Shown here: piece after piece, positions 28,501 through 36,031 of the stretch
Numbering within the stretch: the first letter of the stretch is position 1
How the letters are laid out: every line of letters begins with the position of its first letter
Assembly (NCBI RefSeq): GCF_000016185.1
Contig: NC_011420.2
Location: 4,291,544-4,355,543 of the forward strand
From: Rhodospirillum centenum SW
GTDB taxonomy: Bacteria > Pseudomonadota > Alphaproteobacteria > Azospirillales > Azospirillaceae
Reading direction: 5' to 3'
Length of the DNA stretch: 64,000 nt
Program-made: the position numbers and the translations under genes
The notes under the pieces: model-generated
What the model was told of the DNA's origin: nothing
Database searches by the model: none
Seen by the model: only the letters and a program-made list of their open reading frames with translations

Positions 28501-29085
28501 CTTGGCGTCGATGAACAGTTCGATGTCGGGGTGGTCGCAGCGCAGGGTCGCCATCATGGCGCCGCGGCGGCTGCCGGCGCTCATGATGGTGCGGCACATG
28601 CTGTCCCACACGTCCATGAAGGAGACGGGGCCGGAAGCGTCGGCCCCGACGCCGGCCACGGGCGCCCCCTTGGGCCGCAGGGTGGAGAAGTCGTAGCCGA
28701 TGCCGCCGCCCTGCTGCAGCGTCAGTGCCGCCTCCCGCAGGTGGGCGAAGATGCCGCCCATGTCATCGGGCACGGTGCCCATGACGAAGCAGTTGAACAG
28801 CGTCACCGTCCGCCGTGTCCCGGCCCCGGCCAGGATGCGGCCGGCGGGCAGGAAGCGGAACCCCTCCAGCGCCGACCGGAAGCGCTCCTCCCAGGCCGCC
28901 GGGTCGCGCTCCGGTGCTGCCAGCGCCCGCGCCACGCGGGTCCAGGTGTCCGCCACGGTGGCGTCCACCGGCGCACCGTCCGGCGCTTTCAGCCGGTACT
29001 TCATGTCCCAGATCTGCCGGGAGACGGGCGGCAGTCCGGCCCCCGCGGGGCCGGTCACATCATCGGTCGTCGCAGAGTCCGCCAT
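25510..29085 (-). CDS. nrdJ: Adenosylcobalamin-dependent ribonucleotide reductase with intein
   Basis: Class II enzyme reducing ribonucleotides using a B12-derived thiyl radical, oxygen-independent. Precursor 1,191 residues; 377 belong to an intein (residues 281-657), leaving about 814. Host-protein landmarks: FNCFVMG with the first redox cysteine near 98, LQQGGGIGYDFS near 122, the radical-site motif NP-CGEQPLPPYG interrupted by the intein, GLGVTGLADAL, and SKTINCPADLPF. A Pro/Gln-rich repeated linker (QAPVQPPVQAPVQAP) lies near 970. The C-terminus is a zinc-ribbon-like segment with CPRC and CTNCGYSRC, the probable thiol-delivery tail. No B12 riboswitch was recognised upstream; a LexA-type box is. 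Start at 29085 follows a GGGGGT run. Confidence 0.95.
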   Translation of the reverse strand: MADSATTDDVTGPAGAGLPPVSRQIWDMKYRLKAPDGAPVDATVADTWTRVARALAAPERDPAAWEERFRSALEGFRFLPAGRILAGAGTRRTVTLFNCFVMGTVPDDMGGIFAHLREAALTLQQGGGIGYDFSTLRPKGAPVAGVGADASGPVSFMDVWDSMCRTIMSAGSRRGAMMATLRCDHPDIELFIDAKREPGRLRNFNLSVLATDDFMAAVREDRPWPLRFDGRVFRTVPARALWDRIMRATYDYAEPGVIFIDRINEQNNLSYCETISATNPCVTAETWVGTAEGPRQVRELVGRPFTALLHGRPWPSAPEGFFPTGVRPVLRLRTREGLELRATADHPVRRVVARADGGAAEEWTALGALKPGDRVRLGEAAVEPGWPPPPGSTAEGEVAGYLLSLLVGDAALKRDKAVLSVWLPAAEKDAPADMRGVMAAAEAAARFLPHRADFHGRAAVAGRREYRLATAALRNLAARFGLAPGAKAVTPEIERASSLFQAAFLRGLFDADGRVQGSQAKGVSIWLAQSDLERLRAVQRMLLRLGIVSTLAADRRARSLRLLPEGRGGRRPCAGAADHELIIARDNVGRFAARIGFADADKAGRLRAALSACRRRPDREDWTAEVAELVPDGEAEVFDVRIPGANAFEANGLVVHNCGEQPLPPYGACLLGSVNLAALVRDPFTPAARLDREELARVVPLAVRMMDNVVDVSRFPLEAQEAEAQAKRRIGLGVTGLADALILCGVRYGSEAGVRLTEEWLRAIQVAAYRTSAALAAEKGAFPLFDREAFLERPMVRALPPDVREAIAAQGVRNALVTSIAPTGTISLFAGNVSSGIEPVFAYEYQRAVLMPDGSRRTETVQDLAYRLYRERMGPDAPLTDAFVDAQSLEPAAHLVMQAAAQRHVDSAISKTINCPADLPFEAFKDVYRQAYELGCKGCTTYRPNAVTGSVLSVQATGGAPAAAPAQAPVQPPVQAPVQAPGPTSAPGRAEPARGEGAVVYMTRPLDRPEALPGHTYKVKWPDSDHALYITVNDIVQDGRRRPFEVFINSKNMEHYAWTVALTRMISAVFRRGGDVSFVVEELKAVFDPRGGQWVEGRYVPSLLAAIGQVIERHMLETGFLPRPGAAAGAPRLPAATGGPAAADPAPDPDPGPATDPSAARLGQCPRCAQATLLRQEGCDLCTNCGYSRCG
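27115..28245 (-). other. Intein with LAGLIDADG homing endonuclease inside NrdJ
   Basis: 377 residues from Cys (CVTAETWVG, block A) to His-Asn (block G, ANGLVVHN), followed by the +1 Cys of CGEQPL. Block B is ATADHPV with the TxxH pattern; block F is VFDVRIPGANAFE. Between them is a DOD endonuclease: first motif AGYLLSLLVGDAAL and second LRGLFDADGRV, both keeping the aspartate, so it may still cut. Base composition matches the host, implying long residence. Splicing must occur for reductase activity because the catalytic cysteine is the +1 residue. Confidence 0.95.
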
Positions 29086-29109
29086 GCAAGACCCCCGCTC
29101 CGGTGCCCT

Positions 29110-29160
29110 CCCGCCCCTGCCGCGGGCGGCGTCCGCCGGGCTGTCCGCGGCAGGGGCGGG
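29110..29160. repeat. Perfect 16-bp inverted repeat in nrdJ leader
   Basis: CCCGCCCCTGCCGCGG at 29110-29125 and its exact reverse complement at 29145-29160 with a 19-base loop, between the nrdJ start and the LexA-type box. The RNA hairpin would be very stable. No T-tract follows on the minus strand, so it is more likely a 5' leader structure than a terminator. Confidence 0.7.
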
Positions 29161-29220
29161 CGGTCCGGCTCGTCGTCACCCTGCAGAGTAGGGAGCGGGC
29201 GGCGGGCAAGTCAAGGCTGT

Positions 29221-29235
29221 GTTCGTATTATGTTC
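29221..29235 (-). promoter_or_regulatory. LexA-type SOS box upstream of nrdJ
   Basis: GTTC-GTATTAT-GTTC exactly matches the alphaproteobacterial LexA operator GTTC-N7-GTTC (GAAC-N7-GAAC read toward nrdJ). It is the most AT-rich spot of the gap, 136 bases before the nrdJ start, where a promoter is expected. The plsC gene ends on the other side, so nrdJ is the only gene it could govern. Confidence 0.7.
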
Positions 29236-29332
29236 ACCCAATGTTTGCGCGTGGCGGCCCGTTCCCGCCGATTCGCCTGGGCGGCAAGGCCCACAACGGG
29301 ATGCTGCTCACCGTCGTTCCCGCACCCGGGGC

Positions 29333-30130
29333 TCAGGCGCTCGCCTGCCCGCGCGCGCGGGCCACGGTACGCAGCCGGATCCGGCGCGGGGTCGTCGGCC
29401 GTTCGGTCGGGGGGCCGCCGGCGGCCAGCGACAGCCGCTCGCTCGCCGTCTCAAGCCGTTCCTCCAGCTCGGCCATGGCGACGTCGCGCGGCAGGCCGGG
29501 CGGGATCGGCGGCAGGAACTCGATGGTGATGGTGCCGGGGCGGCGGATAATCGTGCGGCGTCCCCAGAACAGACCGGAGTTCAGCGCCATCGGCACGATG
29601 GGCAGGTCCAGATCCTGGTACAGCACCCCGATCCCCACCTTGTAGGGCCTGTAGGTGCCGGGCGCCAGCCGGGTGCCCTGGGGGAAGATGACGATCGGGC
29701 GGCCCTGCGCAGCCACGGCGCGCGCTCCCGTCACCAGCGGCGACAGGGCGGCGCCGCGGCGGCTGCGGTCCACCGGGATCTGCTGCGACTTCGCCGCGTA
29801 CCAGCCCCAGATCGGTAGCCAGAGAAGCTCGCGCTTCAGGATAATGGCCGGATCGTCCAGGATCAGATGCAGCTTCATCGTCTCCCACATGGACTGGTGC
29901 TTCGCCCCGACCAGGAAGCTGCCGTGGGTCGGCAGGTGCTCCAGCCCCCGCACCTCGTAGTGCAGGCCGATGATGGTGCGCTCCAGCCAGGCCAGCGTGC
30001 GCATGTACCAGGCCAGCACGTCGATCATCCGCCGGCGCGGGATGAACAGCATCCACAGCAGGCCGACGCAGCACAGCATCGTCCAGACGTAGAAGACCAG
30101 GTTGAACAGCAGCGAGCGCAGCACGAGCAT
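29333..30130 (-). CDS. plsC: 1-acyl-sn-glycerol-3-phosphate acyltransferase
   Basis: Makes phosphatidic acid at the inner membrane. The 265 residues have an N-terminal hydrophobic segment (FNLVFYVWTMLCCVGLLWMLF, split over about 8-28), the catalytic motif KHQSMWET near 82 (HX4E instead of the usual HX4D) and FPQGTR near 150 (usual FPEGTR). A disordered Arg/Pro tail ends the protein. The start at 30130 is the one giving the normal length; its ribosome site is weak. It is the last gene of an ftsX-ydcF-plsC set, although a small opposite-strand gene lies between ydcF and plsC. Confidence 0.9.
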   Translation of the reverse strand: MLVLRSLLFNLVFYVWTMLCCVGLLWMLFIPRRRMIDVLAWYMRTLAWLERTIIGLHYEVRGLEHLPTHGSFLVGAKHQSMWETMKLHLILDDPAIILKRELLWLPIWGWYAAKSQQIPVDRSRRGAALSPLVTGARAVAAQGRPIVIFPQGTRLAPGTYRPYKVGIGVLYQDLDLPIVPMALNSGLFWGRRTIIRRPGTITIEFLPPIPPGLPRDVAMAELEERLETASERLSLAAGGPPTERPTTPRRIRLRTVARARGQASA

Positions 30131-30283
30131 GGCCGGGTCCGCCCTTCCGGAAGCAGGCAGGCCAGCATTAACCACGGTCACGGGCCCTGTCCAGAACGGG
30201 GCACTCCACCCCGTCCGGGGAACCGCCGCGCTGCCGTCCGGTTGACGGGAGAGACCGCAACGCAACGGAAGGACAGCCGGAAC

Positions 30284-30520
30284 ATGGCCGACAGACCCCA
30301 GGACCCGACACAGCGGATGCCAAAGGCCCCGGAGGGGGCCGACGAGGAGGCGCGGCGCATCCTGGAGCAGCAGCACACCGGCAACCACCAGAAGCCGGGG
30401 GCGGAATCCGGTGCCGCGGACCGGCGCGGCGGCACACGCGCCGGGGCGGAGACGGTGGAGGATACGGACAGCCCCGGCCCCGGCCCCAGGCCCGGCCCAG
30501 GCCGCGACGCCGGCGGCTGA
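30284..30520 (+). CDS. Small hydrophilic hypothetical protein
   Basis: A 78-residue protein without hydrophobic segments, rich in Glu, Arg, Gly and Pro and predicted by eye to be disordered. GGAAGGACAG precedes the ATG. It contains RMPKAPEGADEEARRILEQQHTG, which looks like a short helix. No family recognised. It lies on the opposite strand between ydcF and plsC. Being short and Gly/Pro-rich, it could be a spurious frame, but the ribosome site supports it. Confidence 0.5.
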   Translation: MADRPQDPTQRMPKAPEGADEEARRILEQQHTGNHQKPGAESGAADRRGGTRAGAETVEDTDSPGPGPRPGPGRDAGG

Positions 30521-30530
30521 ACGGCAGGGT

Positions 30531-31265
30531 TCAGCGGCTCAGCGGTTCCGGCCGCTGCCAGACCCCGGGCGGCACGTCCGCCGGAGGGGTGGCGGCCGGG
30601 ACCGGCAGCAGGGCGCGGGTCCAGGCCAGCAGAAACTTGTTGTATTCACCCACGATCAGGCTCGCCGTGCCCGGCCAGCGCCACCAGTGCTCCAGACGGA
30701 CATTGGGCGGCGCTACCGGATGGGCGATCAGGTCGACCTCCGGCAGGGCGCGGCGGAACTCCACCAGACTGCGCGGCATGTGGTAGTTGGCGGTGACCAC
30801 CCGCAGCGAACGGAATCCCTCCTGCCGGACCCAGAGGGCGGTCTCCGCCGCATTGCCCTCGGTGTCGTCGGCGGCATAGCCCAGCACGATGCAGCATTCC
30901 AGGTCGCCCGGCGCCTGCCGCGACAGCCGCAGCAGTTCCTGCACGTCCACGCCGCGGTAGACGCCGGAGATGAACAGCTTCCGGGCCCGGTGCGCCCGCA
31001 GCAGCTCGAACCCGGCGGCCAGCCGCTCGCTGCCGCCGGTCAGCACGACGATGGCATCGGTCTGCCGGTCGTCCTCGGGCGGGGTGCGGGGCAGCCCGGC
31101 CGCGAACAGGAACAGGCCGGCGAACCAGGCGACGGCCAGGGTCAGCGCCCCGCCGAACAGGGCGTGCAGCAGCGGATGGCGTCCGGAACCTGCCGGCGGC
31201 TCACCGTCGGGCAGGCGTCCGCCCGGCCTGTCCGCCCGCTGCGCTCCCCCGAAGGGAAACCTCAT
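30531..31265 (-). CDS. YdcF/DUF218 family envelope protein
   Basis: A 244-residue protein with one N-terminal membrane helix (LTLAVAWFAGLFLFAAGL near 40-57) and a DUF218 (ElyC/SanA/YdcF) domain: AIVVLTGGSERLAAG near 72, GNAAETALWVR near 135, TANYHMPRSL near 160. Family members influence envelope polysaccharide synthesis; the biochemical role is unclear. Its ATG overlaps the ftsX stop codon (ATGA), so it is coupled to ftsX. This order is common in alphaproteobacteria. Confidence 0.87.
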   Translation of the reverse strand: MRFPFGGAQRADRPGGRLPDGEPPAGSGRHPLLHALFGGALTLAVAWFAGLFLFAAGLPRTPPEDDRQTDAIVVLTGGSERLAAGFELLRAHRARKLFISGVYRGVDVQELLRLSRQAPGDLECCIVLGYAADDTEGNAAETALWVRQEGFRSLRVVTANYHMPRSLVEFRRALPEVDLIAHPVAPPNVRLEHWWRWPGTASLIVGEYNKFLLAWTRALLPVPAATPPADVPPGVWQRPEPLSR

Positions 31266-32146
31266 GGCAGCCGCTCCAGGGCCCGCATCACCGTCAGCCG
31301 TGCGGTGACCGCGGCCAGCAGGGCTGCCGCTGCCGGCACGCCCGCAAGCGACAGCCACTGTTCCGCCGTCAGCGACAGCCGCGGCAGCAGTGCCGCCGTC
31401 AGGTTCTGCGCCGCCGCGTCCAGCCCCCACAGGGTCAGCAGCGCCAGGACCAGCCCGGCGGCGCCGCCGATCAGGGTCAGGCGCAGCACATGGCGCTGGA
31501 ACTGCCCGGCGACATAGCCGTCGGAGGCGCCGATCACATGCAGCAGTTCCACCTCCGCCCGGTGGACGGCCAGCCCGGCGCTGGCGGCGAAGATGACGGA
31601 GGCGACGGCGACGGCGCCGATCAGCCCGACGACGGCGGCGGACACCCACTGCACCGTCGCCGCCAGCCGGCGCAGGCCGGCCAGCCAGTCGCCCGGATCG
31701 TCCACCTCCACCCCCGGTACGGCGCCTTTCAGTTCTGCCGCCAGCGCCTTGGCGTCCGCGTCGGGCCGCAGGCTCAGGTCGATCAGGGCGGGCACCGGCA
31801 GATCGTCCAGCAGGGCACCGCTGCCCAGCCAGGGCTCGACCAGCCGCACCGCCTCCTCGTGCGGCAGGGCGCGGACCTCCGTCACGGATGGGCGGCCTTC
31901 CAGCCGCTTCAGCACGTCCTGCACCCGCGCTTCCACCGTCGGCGCGTCCTTGCCCGACAGGGGGCGGACCTGCACCGTCAGGCTGCCCGACAGGCCGGTG
32001 TCCCAGCGCGCCGCCAGATCGGACATGACCATGGCGGCGACCAGGGACAGGCTCGCCAGATAGACCATCAGGGCGATGATCCAGGGCAGGAAGCGTCCGG
32101 TCGCATCGCGTTTCAGGGGGATGTCGTAATGGCCGCGGCGGCTCAT
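31262..32146 (-). CDS. ftsX: Cell division permease-like protein FtsX
   Basis: Inner-membrane partner of the ATPase FtsE that controls septal peptidoglycan hydrolases. The 294 residues show the FtsX layout: TM1 (WIIALMVYLASLSLVAAMVM, about 22-41), a periplasmic loop (45-165) with LTVQVRPLSGKD and VTEVRALPHEEA, then three TMs near 168, 220 and 265, with EVELLHVIGASDGYVAGQF as the conserved cytoplasmic coupling region near 200. Start at 32146. Unusually, ftsE is not upstream: only 306 bases separate ftsX from the divergent zinc-ribbon gene. It is coupled to ydcF. Confidence 0.9.
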   Translation of the reverse strand: MSRRGHYDIPLKRDATGRFLPWIIALMVYLASLSLVAAMVMSDLAARWDTGLSGSLTVQVRPLSGKDAPTVEARVQDVLKRLEGRPSVTEVRALPHEEAVRLVEPWLGSGALLDDLPVPALIDLSLRPDADAKALAAELKGAVPGVEVDDPGDWLAGLRRLAATVQWVSAAVVGLIGAVAVASVIFAASAGLAVHRAEVELLHVIGASDGYVAGQFQRHVLRLTLIGGAAGLVLALLTLWGLDAAAQNLTAALLPRLSLTAEQWLSLAGVPAAAALLAAVTARLTVMRALERLP

Positions 32147-32452
32147 CGCTGGACGGTTCCGGGCTGGTCGGTTCAGGTCGGCTGCGTCATCGGGGCCCCA
32201 GGATGCCGACGATTCCGGCTTTTGTCCGGCGGCACGGCAGTCCCGCCCGGGGCGGCGGAGCGGCGACAATGATCGCACGGGCGCCGCCGCCGCGTCCAGC
32301 CATTGACGCCGGTTCCGCCGCCGCAGGCGCTTCCGCCGTCTGTCCCCGCTGCTCAAAGGGCGAGTCCCTGGACCCGCGGCAGGTCCCCGCCTTGCGCTGG
32401 GGCGTGCCACTTTCTATAAGGGTTGAACCCTTCGCACAGGTCGCTTCCACGG
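32147..32452. other. Divergent regulatory region between ftsX and the zinc-ribbon gene
   Basis: 306 bases carrying the promoter for the rightward gene at 32392-32420. No part of an ftsE gene (neither Walker A nor signature motif in any frame) is present. The leftward ftsX promoter was not recognised. Confidence 0.5.
32392..32420 (+). promoter_or_regulatory. Sigma-70-like promoter of the MJ0042 zinc-ribbon gene
   Basis: TTGCGC, 17-base spacer, TATAAG. Expected transcription start is near 32427, which supports translation starting at 32453 rather than at the TTG at 32423. Confidence 0.6.
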
Positions 32453-33307
32453 ATGATCCTCTCCTGCCCGGCGTGCTCGAAGCGTTTTCTGCTCGATGCG
32501 GCATTGCTCGGCAGCGGCCGTCGCGTGAAGTGCGGCAACTGCGGGCACATCTGGCATCAGGAGCCCGACCGCGCCGCCGCGGCTGCGCCGGCCATGGCGC
32601 CCCGTCCGGCTGCCCGGCCCGCCCCCCGCCCGGCGCCGGCTCCCGCGCCGGAAGCGGCGTCGGCGGATCTTTCCCCCGGCTTCCCCCCGGATTTCTCCCT
32701 CGACGGGTCGGCCGGCTTCGAGTCGGCACCCGACGACGATCCCTTCGCGCCCGCGACCAGCGCCGCCCCGGCGCAGAGGCCGCGGCCGCTTCCCCTCGGC
32801 TCCAACCTGCCGGTGCCGCTGGAGCCGGAGCGGCCGCGCCGCGGCGCCATGCTGCGCTGGGGCGGGCTTGCCACCGTGGTCGCCGGTCTGGCGGCGGGGA
32901 TCTTCTTCGGGCGGGATGCCATCGTCGAAGGCTGGCCGCCGGCCAAGGCGTTCTACGAGCTGGTCGGGATGCCGGTGGCGCCGGAGCTGCCGGGGGCCGG
33001 GCTGGTTCTGCCGCCGGACAAGGTGCGTAGCGAGTTCCGCACCATCGAGGGCACGGTGCTGCTGTTCGTCAGCGGCGCCATCGAGAACACCTCGGACCGG
33101 GAGCGCCCGGTGCCGGACGTGTTGGCCTGGGCCATCGGCGCGGACGGTCAGCGCCTCTTCTCCTGGCGGATCATTCCGCCGGCCCGGGTGCTGGCCCCGG
33201 GCCAGTCGGTCACCTTCGACTCCCGCATGCCGGAACGGCAGGGGGAGGCGAAGGCGATTGAATACAGCTTCGTCGCCCCCGAACCGGTGCCGGAGACCGG
33301 CTTCTAG
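32453..33307 (+). CDS. MJ0042-type zinc-ribbon membrane protein (DUF3426-like)
   Basis: A 284-residue protein. The N-terminus is an MJ0042 zinc finger: CPAC at 5-8 and CGNC at 27-30 around FLLDAALLGSGRRVKC. A Pro/Ala-rich linker (40-125) precedes one membrane helix (GGLATVVAGLAAGIFFG, about 137-153). The periplasmic domain resembles DUF3426: VLLFVSGAIENTSDRERPVPDVLAW near 200 is the conserved block. This family is found next to ftsE-ftsX in alphaproteobacteria; role unknown. The start is fixed by the position of the zinc finger and of the promoter. Confidence 0.87.
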   Translation: MILSCPACSKRFLLDAALLGSGRRVKCGNCGHIWHQEPDRAAAAAPAMAPRPAARPAPRPAPAPAPEAASADLSPGFPPDFSLDGSAGFESAPDDDPFAPATSAAPAQRPRPLPLGSNLPVPLEPERPRRGAMLRWGGLATVVAGLAAGIFFGRDAIVEGWPPAKAFYELVGMPVAPELPGAGLVLPPDKVRSEFRTIEGTVLLFVSGAIENTSDRERPVPDVLAWAIGADGQRLFSWRIIPPARVLAPGQSVTFDSRMPERQGEAKAIEYSFVAPEPVPETGF

Positions 33308-33335
33308 GCCGATCGCGGAGGCCGGTGGGCGGGCT

Positions 33336-35981
33336 TCAGAACCGGTCCAGCAGGCGCTCGATATAGTCCCGCTCCAGCTTCGGGCGGTCCGGCTCCCCGG
33401 CGCGCCGGCGCAGTTCCTCCAGGATCTCGCGCGAACGCTGCACGTCCCCCTCCTCCGGGATCTTCACCCGGTCGGTGTTGAACATGCCCTGGCCGGGAAG
33501 CTGCCGGCCCAGCGGGTCGCGGCCGGGCTGGCGGCCCGCCTGCGGGCGCTGGCCCGGGCGCATGCCGGCGGCGGCCATCATCTGCTGCTGCATCTGCTCG
33601 ACCATGGTCTCCAGCCCCTGCTGGAGCTGGTCCACCGCCTGCCCCTGCGACGGCACCGCCTGACCGGGCAGGCCCTGCTCCAGCGCCTCGCCGGCATCGC
33701 GCATGGCGCGTTCGGCGCGGCCCAGGGGGCTGGGGATTTCCCCGCCCATCTCCCCGAAGCGGCGCATCAGGTCGCCCAGCTCGCGCCGCAGCGCCTCCTG
33801 GTCCGCGGCCATGCCGGCGGGATCGCCGCCCTGCGGCCCGGCCTGTCCCGGCTGGCCGGGGCGGGGCTGGCCGGGCTGGGGTTGCCCGGGCTGGCGGTTC
33901 GGTCCCTGCATCCCGGGCAGGGGCATGTCCGGCGGCAGCATCTCGTCCTGCGCCTCGCCGGACTGCCGGAAGGTCTCGTCCATCAGCTCCTGCTGGCGCT
34001 GCGCCAGATCCTGGAGCTGCTGCATCATCTCCATCGCCTGCCGGGCCGCCTCCTGGCCCTGCTGCTGCTGGTTCCCCGTCTGCCCGGTGCGCAGATTCTC
34101 CATCATCTGCTGGAGCTGGGAGAGCATCTGCCGGGCCGCCTCGCGCGATCCGGTCTGCGCCAGTTCGCGCATGCGCTCCATCATCTGCTCCAGCCCCTGG
34201 CGGTCCATGCTCTGGAGGTTCGGCATGTCGGGCATCTCGGGCGGCATCTCGCCCCGCTCCATGGCCTCGCGGACCTTCTCCTCCAGGGCGTCCATGAACT
34301 GCTGCATGGCCTGCTGGAGCTGCTGCATCAGCCGGTCGATCTCTTCGTCCGGGGCGTTGCGGTCCAGCGCCTCCATCAGCTCCCGCTGGGCGTCGCGCAG
34401 GTCGCGCTCGGCCAGGGACAGGCCGCCGTCCTCCACCCGCAGGGCCGTCTCCCACAGCGTGTCCTGGACCGAGGCCAGCGCGTCCGGCTCCTGGTTGCGG
34501 CGCAGCCGCGCCACGGCGGAGCGCAGCCCCATGAAGACCGACAGGTCGCCGCGGTAGCCGTCGGGCCGGGCGGAGATGTCGGAGAGCGCGCGGGACACCG
34601 GGTCCCGGACCCCGTCGCCACCCAGGGTCAGGCGCCGCCGTTCGGCGATGATGGCCTGGGCGACCGGGTGGCTGAAGGGCCGTTCCGGCAGCACGAAGGG
34701 CTGCTCGGCGCTGCGCCCGGTCTGGCCGGCGCCGTCGGTGGCCTCCAGCCGGATGCTCACCGGCAGCCCGGCCCAGGGATGCGGCGTCAGGTCGGTGAAG
34801 CCGGTGGCCGCCACCTGCCTGGGGGTCACGCCGGGCAGCGGCAGCGGCAGTTCCAGCGGCGTGCGGTCGATTCCCGGCGCGGTCTCCGCCGCCAGGGTCA
34901 GGACCGCGACCGCCCGGGCGACGCCGTAATCGTCCGCGGCGGTGTAGTCGATCCGGGTGGCATGGCGCTCCGTCGCGGCGGGCGGGGTGCGGAAGGCGAT
35001 GCCGGGCCCCATGTCGGGGACGACCCGGATGTTCCAGGCCCCCAGCTCCCGGCCGCGCTGGGTCACGCTCAGCCGCTGGCCGGCGCCGACCGGCCGGTCG
35101 ATCTGGAAGCCGCCGCCGGCGACCCCGGTGAAGGGCGTGGCGCTGCCGTCGATCTCCAGTTCCGGCGTGCCGCTGCCGCCGCTGACCCGGGCCAGCAGTG
35201 TGCTGCCGACAGGGATGTCCACCGGCGCGGCGGGCGCCGCGTCGGCCCCGTCCCCTTCGGTTCCCGCCGCCGGCACGGGCTGGCGGGTCAGGAAGACGGG
35301 CGGCAGGCCGGTGTAGTCCGGCGGCGTGATCCAGACATCCAGGGAGGCGGGCGCGGCCGGCCCCAGCCCGGCGATCCGGGGCTGGAGCGCCAGCCCCAGC
35401 CGCTCGCTCCAGTCGTCGCGGGCGACGCTCGCCGCCACCAGCAGCACCAGCCCCAGGGCGATCCGCAGGGCCCAGGGATCGCGCGCCAGCAGGTTGGGGT
35501 GCGGGGCGTTCAGGCGCAGGTCGCGGACCTGCCGCCGCGCCCGCTCCTGCGCCATCTGCCAGAGCGCATCGGCCACCGGGTCGCCGTCGCCGGTGGCGCG
35601 GCCGTCGCGGAGCGTCGCCAGCGGCCGGTGGGCCAGGGCGCTGTCGCGCTCCAGCCGGCGGCGGCCTTCCTCCACCCCGGGCCAGCGGAAGCCGCGCAGC
35701 CGGGTGACGGCCAGCCAGCCCACGCCGCCGGCCGTCGCCAGCAGCACCAGCAGGTGCAGCCAGCCCGGCAACAGGGGCGGCAGACCGAACAGGGCGGCGG
35801 CCAGGAACAGGCCGGCCACGCCCACGGCCGGCCAGAGCCGGGGCCACAGCCGCTCCCAGGCCAGGGCGGCGCGGGCCGCGTGCAGGCGCAGGCCGGGGGC
35901 GTCCGGCGCCTTACCGCGGCGCAGGGCGGGCGTCTCCGCGGCGTCGGCGGGCATCTCCCGGGCACGGAACCGGCTCTGCAT
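33336..35981 (-). CDS. DUF4175 / TIGR02302 family membrane protein
   Basis: An 881-residue alphaproteobacterial protein of unknown function. Three hydrophobic segments lie near 50-70, 73-95 and 170-188 (VGVAGLFLAAALFGL, LLVLLATAGGVGWLAV, IALGLVLLVAASVA). A beta-rich periplasmic region (about 205-440) has DVWITPPDYTGLPPVFL. The second half is a long helical, Gln/Met-rich coiled coil (about 500-720) with a low-complexity linker PGQPQPGQPRPGQPGQ. GGAGGGTGAGCG precedes the start. It follows lysA by 50 bases on the same strand, as the last gene of the argH operon. Confidence 0.88.
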   Translation of the reverse strand: MQSRFRAREMPADAAETPALRRGKAPDAPGLRLHAARAALAWERLWPRLWPAVGVAGLFLAAALFGLPPLLPGWLHLLVLLATAGGVGWLAVTRLRGFRWPGVEEGRRRLERDSALAHRPLATLRDGRATGDGDPVADALWQMAQERARRQVRDLRLNAPHPNLLARDPWALRIALGLVLLVAASVARDDWSERLGLALQPRIAGLGPAAPASLDVWITPPDYTGLPPVFLTRQPVPAAGTEGDGADAAPAAPVDIPVGSTLLARVSGGSGTPELEIDGSATPFTGVAGGGFQIDRPVGAGQRLSVTQRGRELGAWNIRVVPDMGPGIAFRTPPAATERHATRIDYTAADDYGVARAVAVLTLAAETAPGIDRTPLELPLPLPGVTPRQVAATGFTDLTPHPWAGLPVSIRLEATDGAGQTGRSAEQPFVLPERPFSHPVAQAIIAERRRLTLGGDGVRDPVSRALSDISARPDGYRGDLSVFMGLRSAVARLRRNQEPDALASVQDTLWETALRVEDGGLSLAERDLRDAQRELMEALDRNAPDEEIDRLMQQLQQAMQQFMDALEEKVREAMERGEMPPEMPDMPNLQSMDRQGLEQMMERMRELAQTGSREAARQMLSQLQQMMENLRTGQTGNQQQQGQEAARQAMEMMQQLQDLAQRQQELMDETFRQSGEAQDEMLPPDMPLPGMQGPNRQPGQPQPGQPRPGQPGQAGPQGGDPAGMAADQEALRRELGDLMRRFGEMGGEIPSPLGRAERAMRDAGEALEQGLPGQAVPSQGQAVDQLQQGLETMVEQMQQQMMAAAGMRPGQRPQAGRQPGRDPLGRQLPGQGMFNTDRVKIPEEGDVQRSREILEELRRRAGEPDRPKLERDYIERLLDRF

Positions 35982-36031
35982 CGCTCACCCTCCGGGGCGT
36001 CCGTCCGGGCTCCGGCCCGGCCCGCCCCCTG

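Noticed and set aside
29086..29332. Possible cobalamin riboswitch upstream of nrdJ
   Set aside because: No B12-box-like sequence or multi-helix layout; only the simple hairpin is visible.
25372..29529. A 1,385-codon open frame opposite nrdJ
   Set aside because: Antisense shadow of nrdJ, including through the intein, with no family resemblance.
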